Of a DNA stretch of 5,500 nt, positions 1 to 5,500 are shown piece after piece. The notes under the pieces were generated by a model. That model was not told the origin of the DNA. It saw nothing but the letters and a program-made list of their open reading frames with translations, and searched no databases. A program made the position numbers and the translations under genes. The stretch's first letter is position 1. Each line of letters starts with the position of its first letter. The DNA is from Candidatus Pelagibacter sp. Lineage in GTDB: Bacteria > Pseudomonadota > Alphaproteobacteria > Pelagibacterales > Pelagibacteraceae. The stretch is from NCBI GenBank assembly GCA_002692325.1, contig NZJU01000054.1, positions 5,066 through 10,565 of the forward strand, in the 5' to 3' direction.

Positions 1-190
1 ATTTCATTACATATAGTAAAGAGTCTTTTGATGATGCAATTTTTTTTAGGTATTCTTGAATCAAGTCATAGTCAAATGAAGCTATTATAGAACTGGGATT
101 TTCACTTTTAATTAGTTTTTGAATTTGTTGAAGATCTTTTTTTTTAATCTTATTTAATTCTATAATTTGAAGGTTTTTGAATTTTTTCAC
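1..190 (-). CDS. N-terminal part of an unrecognised protein, possibly a GNAT acetyltransferase (partial, runs off the window)
   Basis: An open frame of 63 codons begins with GTG at 190-188 and continues off the left edge. The GTG overlaps the TGA stop of the upstream membrane-protein gene as GTGA, a common arrangement for translationally coupled genes, and this is why I chose this start. A TTG at 205-203 is an in-frame alternative, and no ATG lies close upstream. The protein starts MKKFKNLQIIELNK and is Lys-rich. A strand-like start, then a helix-like stretch (residues 18-30), then a second one (about 41-52), then SLLYVMK (57-63), resembles the beta1-alpha1-alpha2-beta2 opening of GNAT N-acetyltransferases. 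The acetyl-CoA loop that would prove this lies outside the window, so the family is a guess. The frame, coupling and codon style support a real gene more strongly than they support its function. Confidence 0.6.
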   Translation of the reverse strand, partial: MKKFKNLQIIELNKIKKKDLQQIQKLIKSENPSSIIASFDYDLIQEYLKKIASSKDSLLYVMK

Positions 191-1758
191 TTGAACTGTT
201 TGCAATTTTTTATATCTAATCTTATTAAATTATCATTGATTGTTTCACTATTAAAACATTTACTGTTAAAATATTCATATACATATCTGTTTGTTGAATA
301 CTCTAATATATCTTTATCAAATACCAAATAAATCACTGAGATATCATTTTTTTGAATCTTATTTACAAAAAAATTTTTGAATTTTTGATAATATTTATTT
401 CGCTTATCGGGAAAGCTTATATCGTCGTATGTCCTGCTTATTGTATAAATTCGCTTAGAAGAAATTGAAGAAATAAAATTATAATTAGTAATTAGCATAA
501 TATTTTTTTCATTTTTTTCTAATTCTTTTAAAATTTTATTAATCATTAATATTTCTTTTTTAGGATCTTCAAAATTAGGGGTTTTCCATTTAAGAGGCGA
601 AAGAGACGGATGTATCTTTTTTGAATTGATACTATTATCTAGACTTGTGTTTTGTAAGTCATGAAACTTTCGGTCAACATTGAATCTTAAGTGATATTTT
701 GATGTTACAAATATGCAAAATAAAAAAATAAGAATTAGGAATCTTTTAAGTTTTGTTTTATTTTTTTTATTTTTAAATTTATCCTCTAAAAATAATATAA
801 GAAAAGCTAAATTAATTGGAATAAGAAAAAAGATAAAATTTTGATTTTTAGTAAGTAGTTGGTGATAAATACATGTGCAATTAAATATTATAAAAACAAA
901 AAAATAGAATATCTTATTTTTTTTTTTAATTTTTTTAGATGTACCCTTTAATAAAAATAATGAGATTATTAATGGTAAAATAATAAATTTATAATTTGAA
1001 AATATCTTCTCAAAATTAATATTTAGCGAACTTAATCTTTCTCCTCCAATGGATATCGGATAATAAATTAATTGAGTAAAAAACATGTCAAAATCAATTT
1101 TTTGAACATAAATAAATATAATAAAAACTGATAAAAAAAAGACAGAACCTAAAAATGGATACTTTATTAATTCAAATTTTTTTGAAGTAAATATAAAAAA
1201 TATAAAAGAAAAACTTAGTACTAAAATTAAATATACCGAAGGTACAGGTTTTGAAAGAAAGGCTAACCCAAAAAATATAGGTAGAAAGAATAAATATTTT
1301 GTATTAATTTTTAGACCAAAGTGGAGGAAATAAAATCCTAATAAACAAAAAAAGACTGCATGTTGATCAAGAAATGGCGTCCCGCTTATTGGATATGCTA
1401 AAATTGAAAAAGATATAGATAATATTAAACAAAACTCTTTTTTTAAACCGTTTTTAAATAGATAAATAAATGTTGTGATGGATATTAGTGCATTAAAGAC
1501 TGATGAATGTAAAATATATGAAAACCAATTTATTCCAAATATAAAAAAAAATATTGCTTGTATATAATCAAGTGATATTCCATGAACGACCCAATAATCC
1601 CTTATAGGTAAAGAACCGCTCAATATTCTTGAAGCTGAGTCATAATGTAAAAAAGTATCTATTGGTAACACACCTTGGTTTGAAACGTAAAAATTTAATA
1701 AAAATGCAAAAATAAATAAAAAAATTATATAAATATTTTTACTATAAATTTTTTTCAT
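187..1758 (-). CDS. Polytopic membrane protein, probable GT-C-fold (PMT/ArnT-like) glycosyltransferase
   Basis: This is a 523-residue inner-membrane protein. The N-terminal ~355 residues contain about ten to twelve hydrophobic segments (for example 9-25, 66-82, 87-101, 109-125, 134-149, 155-169, 174-191, and further ones up to about 355). A hydrophilic C-terminal domain of about 165 residues follows. The first extracytoplasmic loop carries D34, D40 and RDYWVVHG at 53-60, the pattern of an acidic loop followed by 'G..P.RD....HG' seen in many GT-C enzymes of the PMT/family-39 type. D131-Q-H133 and GLAFLSKPVPSVYL at 164-177 also fit that group. Such enzymes usually move a sugar from a polyprenyl-phosphate carrier to a lipid, glycan or protein on the periplasmic side; donor and acceptor cannot be read from sequence. 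Its ATG lies inside the end of the aminotransferase gene (17-base overlap), preceded by AAAGAG. A Wzy-like polymerase or other polytopic glycan protein remains possible. Confidence 0.75.
   Translation of the reverse strand: MKKIYSKNIYIIFLFIFAFLLNFYVSNQGVLPIDTFLHYDSASRILSGSLPIRDYWVVHGISLDYIQAIFFFIFGINWFSYILHSSVFNALISITTFIYLFKNGLKKEFCLILSISFSILAYPISGTPFLDQHAVFFCLLGFYFLHFGLKINTKYLFFLPIFFGLAFLSKPVPSVYLILVLSFSFIFFIFTSKKFELIKYPFLGSVFFLSVFIIFIYVQKIDFDMFFTQLIYYPISIGGERLSSLNINFEKIFSNYKFIILPLIISLFLLKGTSKKIKKKNKIFYFFVFIIFNCTCIYHQLLTKNQNFIFFLIPINLAFLILFLEDKFKNKKNKTKLKRFLILIFLFCIFVTSKYHLRFNVDRKFHDLQNTSLDNSINSKKIHPSLSPLKWKTPNFEDPKKEILMINKILKELEKNEKNIMLITNYNFISSISSKRIYTISRTYDDISFPDKRNKYYQKFKNFFVNKIQKNDISVIYLVFDKDILEYSTNRYVYEYFNSKCFNSETINDNLIRLDIKNCKQFK
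917..927 (-). repeat. Homopolymer tract, 11 A on the coding strand, inside the GT-C gene
   Basis: A run of eleven A on the coding strand encodes part of the Lys-rich hydrophilic stretch KKIKKKNK between two hydrophobic segments, probably a cytoplasmic loop. It is a possible slippage site, with the same caution about base composition. Confidence 0.85.
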
Positions 1759-2995
1759 AAAACTCTTTTATTGTGTAACCAATTTTGTTCATATAATTTT
1801 TTGAAATCTTTGAATGATTCGGTAGCCCTATAACTTGATTTCCAAAAAATTCTGCATTTTTTTGGATTTTAAGATTTTTTTTGCTTTCAAAAATCTTGGC
1901 ACAATTATGATAGAATAAATATTTTGTTTCAATATTTTTGAGTAATAAATAATTATTTAACTTATCTTTATTTTTAACTAAAATAGGAAAATCCATATAG
2001 TTTTGAAAATTAAAATCTTCAACTGTAAACAGTTTTACATTTTTAATTTTAAGTTTTTTAAAAAGATTGTAATAGTAAATGTTATTATTTTTTCTTGTTA
2101 ATGAATTTTGATTTCTATTTTTAATATCTTTAAGTTGTAGGTATATTACTTTTTTAGATATTTCAGATATTTTTGAGAAATAATAGCTTGGAAAACTAAT
2201 CCTTTTAAACTTCAAAGAAGGGTAAACAATTTTCAGAACAGATAAATTATTATTTTGGTGAGCCTGGCGAAGGACTTTAATAAAAATTTTATAAAAGACT
2301 CTAAATTTTAAAATCTTTAAGATCAAAAAAATTAAGATTTGTTTCGAAAGTAAATATTTGTTAAAATTTTTATAATTAGAAATTTCTTCATTCGCAAATT
2401 TTATAAATTTAGTGTCATTAGTAGAAACTCCTCCTCCAAAGAATCCTGAAATATTTTTCATTACATTGAAGCTATATAATGAAAAGTCTCCAAAGCTTCC
2501 GCTAAAATATTTTTTATTTTTTTTATAAAAGTGATTATCAAAATATATTGCATTATCCTCGATTAAAAAAATCTTTTTTTTAGAGCAAATTTTTTTTATA
2601 TTTAAAAGTAAACTTGGTGAATTAAATATATTAGTGACAACAACAGCTAAGGTTTTCTTGTTTAATCTCTTTTTCAAAGATTGTAAATTTGGCTCGCCAG
2701 TCTCTAAACTTTGTTCAACAAAATTTGTTTTAAAACCTAAGTTTTTTGCCACATTGATCATCTCAGGAAGATTGAAAGGTTGAAAAATAATTTCTTTTTT
2801 TTTTGGGAATTTTTTTTTTAAATATTTTAGTAAAATAAGAAAACCCACTCTTAACTGACTTGTTAAAACGAAACCTCTTTTCCCTGAGGTTTTATTTATA
2901 AATTTTTCAATTTTTTTTATTTCCGGGTCCGAGATAAAAAAACTTTTCAAGAAGTTTGAAATAGATAAATATATGTTTATTCTAAAATGAGCCAT
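1742..2995 (-). CDS. DegT/DnrJ/EryC1/StrS-type PLP-dependent aminotransferase
   Basis: This is a 417-residue cytoplasmic enzyme with fold-type I PLP landmarks in the right order. TSQLRVG (45-51) is the cofactor-phosphate region. VVVTNIFNSP (118-127) is followed by LIEDNA (144-149), whose D147 should contact the pyridine nitrogen. GSFGDFSLYSFNVMKN (166-181) has S175 and K180 in the family's SxxxxK spacing, with K180 as the expected Schiff-base lysine. GGGVSTND (187-194) comes next. The C-terminus (VIGLPNHSKIS, around 390-400) matches the family's 'LP.H..lS' segment. Family members aminate keto-sugars, usually nucleotide-linked, for O-antigen, capsule or antibiotic sugars; a few act as dehydratases, but those replace the lysine, which is intact here. 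It is slightly longer than the usual 360-400 residues and very Lys/Asn-rich. The ATG overlaps the preceding stop as TAATG with no clear Shine-Dalgarno site, so reinitiation is likely. The actual substrate is unknown. Confidence 0.85.
   Translation of the reverse strand: MAHFRINIYLSISNFLKSFFISDPEIKKIEKFINKTSGKRGFVLTSQLRVGFLILLKYLKKKFPKKKEIIFQPFNLPEMINVAKNLGFKTNFVEQSLETGEPNLQSLKKRLNKKTLAVVVTNIFNSPSLLLNIKKICSKKKIFLIEDNAIYFDNHFYKKNKKYFSGSFGDFSLYSFNVMKNISGFFGGGVSTNDTKFIKFANEEISNYKNFNKYLLSKQILIFLILKILKFRVFYKIFIKVLRQAHQNNNLSVLKIVYPSLKFKRISFPSYYFSKISEISKKVIYLQLKDIKNRNQNSLTRKNNNIYYYNLFKKLKIKNVKLFTVEDFNFQNYMDFPILVKNKDKLNNYLLLKNIETKYLFYHNCAKIFESKKNLKIQKNAEFFGNQVIGLPNHSKISKNYMNKIGYTIKEFYEKNL
1763..1768 (-). 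promoter_or_regulatory. Weak ribosome binding site of the GT-C membrane protein gene
   Basis: The minus strand reads AAAGAG four bases before the ATG at 1758, inside the end of the aminotransferase coding region. It is a partial Shine-Dalgarno match at short spacing. It supports this start, but in such an A-rich sequence it could be chance. Confidence 0.4.
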
Positions 2996-4410
2996 TAAGA
3001 GATTAATTTGCCTACACGTCTAGCATTAGCCATTACTATGCCCAGCGGATACTTGTTTTCTTTAAAATTAAATACTGAACTATCAACTATAAAAATATTA
3101 TTATGATCTTTAAGTTGGCACTTTTCATTTACCGATAATTTCGATTTGCTATTCATAGGCAAAGTTCCAAAATAATGAAAATCTGACCCTACTCCTGGAA
3201 AATGAGTCTTAAAAAAAGGGTAAATTATTTTTTTTTTGTTTAGAAAAGAAAAAATTTTAAAATTTGCTTTTTTAAGTTTACTTACCAAATTATTTTTTTT
3301 TGTATAAATAAGAAAACTTTTATTTAAGTTCTTGATATAAATATCACTATATTTTGGTGAAAGTAATATATTTGTAAAAATTAATCTGTTTTTAAAAAAA
3401 TTAATCAAAAACTTTAATGGGTATAATAATTTACTTAACTCTACCATAGACTCTGTTATAAGTTTATTTCCAGGTCTAAAATCAGCACAAAAATAATTGT
3501 CTTTTCCTTTCCCAATAAATTGAAGTAGTGATGGTGTAAAATTTAAATTAAATTTAATATTTTTCTTACCGAGATATACGGCAATTAACCTTGGATGATG
3601 ATTAATTTTTACCTCTCGCTTTATATTAAGAAAACCCATAACAAGCTTTGTTGTAGCAACAGTTCCAGTCGCTAGTATTACTTTGTTAGCAATAAACACT
3701 TTATACTTATTTTTATTTTTACAAGTAAGTTTAATTTTTTTACCTAAAGAGGTCATTTCATCGAGATAGAAATTATGAAATCGAATTTTTTTTGATAATT
3801 TACTCATTTTAAGAAAATTGGAAGAATTTAATTTATCTTTATCCTCATTCAAATTATTCAAATTTTTTTTCTTCAAAAACTTATTAAAAGCTAATATTGG
3901 TTTTTGTAAGTTAAATTTTTTATTTTTTTGCTTTTTAAATTCTTCTAAATGAACGGGAATTAAGTAATCATTAGAATAAACAGTATTTTTTGATTTAAAT
4001 GTTCCTAAAAGTTTATAATTCCTTAAAAGTTCAAGGAATGAGCTATTAATGTCTTTTTGAGTTTTTTTCTTTAACTTTTGGTTATTTAAATTTATATAAT
4101 TATCAATTTGGAGCCCCCAGTAATTAGACAGTCCGCCAAAATCTAAACTACCAATTATTTTACAATTTTTTGTTTTTTTTAGATTATTTCCGACAAAATA
4201 ATTTTCTACTTGAGTTTTTTTGTGTCTCATTTGAGAAGGTAGAAACTTAATCTCTTTTTTGTTTATTTTAGATAAATTAAAATTGAAATTTGGTGAAATA
4301 ACATCAATTTTCTTTTTTTTTTTTGAAAAGGTGTCTATAAAGTTTAAAGCTGATAGTCCACTTCCAATGATAACCGTATCAAGATACTCAATAATTTGTT
4401 TTTTTTGCAT
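2995..4410 (-). CDS. GMC-like FAD-dependent oxidoreductase
   Basis: This 471-residue protein has no signal peptide. It opens with a dinucleotide-binding fold, DTVIIGSGLSA (11-21, GxGxxA type), expected to hold the ADP part of FAD. GGLSNYWG (92-99) resembles the flavin-contacting loop of GMC oxidoreductases, and ILATGTVATTKL (245-256) is the second FAD-associated turn. The C-terminus carries FHYFGTLPM (411-419), matching the GMC 'H..GT..M' motif with H412 as likely catalytic base. NIFIVDSSVF (438-447) corresponds to the family's 'LYVADASVFP', with D443 near the flavin. GMC enzymes oxidise alcohols to aldehydes or ketones; next to an aminotransferase, a sugar or polyol hydroxyl is a reasonable substrate. 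It is shorter than typical GMC proteins (500-560), and the middle (about 105-240) is Lys/Asn-rich and poorly matched. The second catalytic position (usually N or H before 'PT.T') appears to be Y454. The start lies four bases after the mdh stop, without an obvious Shine-Dalgarno site. Confidence 0.75.
   Translation of the reverse strand: MQKKQIIEYLDTVIIGSGLSALNFIDTFSKKKKKIDVISPNFNFNLSKINKKEIKFLPSQMRHKKTQVENYFVGNNLKKTKNCKIIGSLDFGGLSNYWGLQIDNYINLNNQKLKKKTQKDINSSFLELLRNYKLLGTFKSKNTVYSNDYLIPVHLEEFKKQKNKKFNLQKPILAFNKFLKKKNLNNLNEDKDKLNSSNFLKMSKLSKKIRFHNFYLDEMTSLGKKIKLTCKNKNKYKVFIANKVILATGTVATTKLVMGFLNIKREVKINHHPRLIAVYLGKKNIKFNLNFTPSLLQFIGKGKDNYFCADFRPGNKLITESMVELSKLLYPLKFLINFFKNRLIFTNILLSPKYSDIYIKNLNKSFLIYTKKNNLVSKLKKANFKIFSFLNKKKIIYPFFKTHFPGVGSDFHYFGTLPMNSKSKLSVNEKCQLKDHNNIFIVDSSVFNFKENKYPLGIVMANARRVGKLIS
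4313..4324 (-). repeat. Homopolymer tract, 12 A on the coding strand, early in the oxidoreductase gene
   Basis: This is the longest single-base run I found in the window. It lies within codons 29-33 of the oxidoreductase and contributes to five consecutive lysines (K30-K34). A gain or loss of one base would truncate the protein soon after its first FAD-binding turn. Runs of 8-11 of the same base are frequent throughout this AT-rich region, so its length alone is only mildly notable. Confidence 0.85.
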
Positions 4411-4414
4411 TTAA

Positions 4415-5371
4415 TTATAGTTCTGGGTCTATATTTTTTGCAGCAGTATACAAATCTTTAACTGATTGAACTGAATTTTTAAAATTTTTTTCTTCTTCCG
4501 TGCTAAGTTTAATTTCAACCACTTTCTCAACACCTTTGCTACCAATTATAACAGGCACACCTGCATAAATATCGTTTATCCCATATTCTCCATTCAAATA
4601 AGCAGCGCATGGTAATTGCATTTTTAGATCTTTTAGGTAACTTTCAGCCATTTGAACTCCTGAAGCTGCTGGTGCATAAAATGCTGAACCTTTTTCCAAA
4701 TATTTGACGATTTCTGCACCTCCTTTTTTTGTTCTATCTATTATCTCATCTAGTTTCTCCTGTTTAATTTTGCCCTTTTTTACAAGATCACTTATTTTTT
4801 TTCCATTTATCTCTGTCGAACCAAGCATAGCTACCATACTATCTCCATGGCCTCCCAAAACAAATGATTTAATATCTTGTACGCGTACTTTTAATTCTTT
4901 TGATAAAAAATATATAAACCTAGAGGAGTCTAAAATCCCGGCCATTCCTACAACTTTATTCTTGGGAAAACCTGAATATCTTTGTAAAGCCATTACAATT
5001 ACATCGAGAGGATTTGTAATACAGATTACAAAAGCATTAGGTGATGTTTTTTTAATTTCAGTAGCCACCTGTTTGATAATTTTTAAATTAATTCCCAACA
5101 AATCATCTCTTGTCATACCTGGTTTCCTCGGTACTCCAGCTGTTATAATTATCACATCTGAGTTTTTAGTATCCTCATAGTTATCGGTTCCAATTAAATT
5201 TATGTTGAATTCGCTCACGGGTGAAGATTGGGCGATGTCTAATGCTTTTCCCTTTGCAAGACCAGAGGCAACATCAAATAAAACTACGTCTGCTAGTCCC
5301 TTTATGGCTATAAGATGAGCTAAAGTTCCTCCTATTTGTCCTGCTCCAATTAATGTAATTTTTTTTTTCAT
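4415..5371 (-). CDS. mdh: Malate dehydrogenase (NAD-dependent, LDH-like type)
   Basis: This complete 318-residue cytoplasmic enzyme interconverts (S)-malate and oxaloacetate with NAD in the TCA cycle. The Rossmann motif is GAGQIGG (9-15), and D33 at the end of strand 2 selects NAD over NADP. The mobile loop [14 protein letters not shown] (77-90) carries R82, the arginine that marks malate rather than lactate specificity, and R88. N120 sits in TNPLD (119-123). D148 and R151 occur in GILDSSRF (145-152), and the catalytic histidine is H175 in LGGHGDSM (172-179). All key residues are present and the length is normal for the LDH-like MDH group common in alphaproteobacteria. The ATG start is preceded by AGGA at good spacing, 13 bases after the mmsA stop, so the two are probably cotranscribed. 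In many alphaproteobacteria mdh is followed by sucCDAB; here a GMC-like oxidoreductase gene follows after four bases. GC content is visibly higher than in the downstream genes. Confidence 0.97.
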   Translation of the reverse strand: MKKKITLIGAGQIGGTLAHLIAIKGLADVVLFDVASGLAKGKALDIAQSSPVSEFNINLIGTDNYEDTKNSDVIIITAGVPRKPGMTRDDLLGINLKIIKQVATEIKKTSPNAFVICITNPLDVIVMALQRYSGFPKNKVVGMAGILDSSRFIYFLSKELKVRVQDIKSFVLGGHGDSMVAMLGSTEINGKKISDLVKKGKIKQEKLDEIIDRTKKGGAEIVKYLEKGSAFYAPAASGVQMAESYLKDLKMQLPCAAYLNGEYGINDIYAGVPVIIGSKGVEKVVEIKLSTEEEKNFKNSVQSVKDLYTAAKNIDPEL

Positions 5372-5379
5372 TTTTTCTA

Positions 5380-5383
5380 TCCT
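5380..5383 (-). promoter_or_regulatory. Ribosome binding site of mdh
   Basis: The minus strand reads AGGA, followed by eight bases and then the mdh ATG. It lies in the 13-base gap after mmsA. It is the clearest Shine-Dalgarno match in the window and supports the chosen mdh start. None of the downstream genes has a comparable site. Confidence 0.7.
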
Positions 5384-5384
5384 A

Positions 5385-5500
5385 TTATTTCATTGTAGGC
5401 ATCACAAATTCTGGATCAGATCTCAAGCCTGAAGGCCATCTTGATGTGATAGTTTTTAATTTTGTATAAAATCTTACTCCCTCAGGACCATGCATGTGTT
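5385..5500 (-). CDS. mmsA: C-terminal end of methylmalonate-semialdehyde dehydrogenase, CoA-acylating (partial)
   Basis: The last 37 codons of a gene entering from the right edge end with TAA at 5387-5385. The reading frame gives [20 protein letters not shown] followed by a short linker and the terminal EFVMPTMK. The '[13 protein letters not shown]' block and a C-terminal 'VMPTM' are hallmarks of the CoA-acylating methylmalonate/malonate-semialdehyde dehydrogenase branch of the aldehyde dehydrogenase superfamily. Other aldehyde dehydrogenases do not normally end this way. The enzyme converts methylmalonate semialdehyde to propionyl-CoA in valine catabolism, or malonate semialdehyde to acetyl-CoA, using NAD and CoA. 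The catalytic cysteine and the cofactor domain lie outside the window, so activity cannot be judged. The gene is 13 bases upstream of mdh on the same strand and probably shares its transcript. Confidence 0.85.
   Translation of the reverse strand, partial: HMHGPEGVRFYTKLKTITSRWPSGLRSDPEFVMPTMK

Noticed and set aside
203..205. TTG as an alternative start for the leftmost partial gene
   Set aside because: It is in frame, but the GTG at 190 gives the common 4-base GTGA overlap and an ordinary MKK N-terminus. Neither has a clear Shine-Dalgarno site, so the choice is a preference rather than proof.
917..936. Long T runs as intrinsic terminators
   Set aside because: The runs lie inside coding regions, have no GC-rich hairpin before them and, on the transcribed minus strand, read as A rather than U tracts.
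1742..2995. DegT-fold dehydratase (ColD-like) rather than aminotransferase
   Set aside because: The dehydratases replace the Schiff-base lysine with histidine; here K180 is present at the expected place.
2995..4410. Flavin amine oxidase or UDP-galactopyranose mutase for the FAD protein
   Set aside because: The C-terminal 'H..GT..M' and 'VDSSVF' blocks and GGLSNYWG fit the GMC family; the motifs of the other two families are not seen.
4704..5180. A 158-codon open frame on the plus strand
   Set aside because: It lies wholly antisense to mdh, whose reading frame contains all expected catalytic motifs. Its translation shows no recognisable domain, so it is a shadow frame.
4415..5371. Lactate dehydrogenase instead of malate dehydrogenase
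   Set aside because: R82 occupies the specificity position in the mobile loop where lactate dehydrogenases carry glutamine, so malate/oxaloacetate is the expected substrate pair.

Overview
The window is a very AT-rich, gene-dense bacterial segment in which every gene reads on the minus strand. The order of transcription is therefore from high to low coordinates. Low GC, abundant Lys/Asn/Ile/Phe codons, near-zero intergenic space, mostly weak Shine-Dalgarno sites and an alphaproteobacterial-type malate dehydrogenase next to a methylmalonate-semialdehyde dehydrogenase all suggest a streamlined marine alphaproteobacterium of the SAR11 (Pelagibacterales) type. This assignment is an inference from style and gene content; no database search was possible.

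Layout in transcription order: (1) 5500-5385, the last 37 codons of an acylating methylmalonate-semialdehyde dehydrogenase (mmsA); (2) 5371-4415, complete malate dehydrogenase (mdh); (3) 4410-2995, an FAD oxidoreductase resembling the GMC family; (4) 2995-1742, a PLP-dependent DegT/DnrJ/EryC1/StrS-type aminotransferase; (5) 1758-187, a polytopic membrane protein resembling GT-C glycosyltransferases; (6) 190-1, the N-terminal 63 codons of a further protein, possibly a GNAT acetyltransferase. Gaps are at most 13 bases. Genes 3/4, 4/5 and 5/6 overlap by 1, 17 and 4 bases. No stretch of 300 bases lacks a gene, and I saw no RNA gene, CRISPR array, insertion sequence or convincing terminator.

The two halves differ in character. 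mmsA and mdh are conserved central-metabolism genes with moderate GC (37% and 43% in two hand-counted 60-base lines of mdh). The four downstream genes are accessory in type and extremely AT-rich (12-18% in three counted lines). Genes 3 to 5, perhaps with 6, look like a cell-surface glycan or glycolipid locus. A flavoenzyme could oxidise a hydroxyl to a carbonyl, the PLP enzyme could aminate it, a GT-C enzyme could transfer a lipid-linked sugar, and the last gene, if a GNAT, could acylate the amine. This pathway is a hypothesis from gene order and families. The locus follows mdh with only four bases between them, so it may share the mdh transcript.
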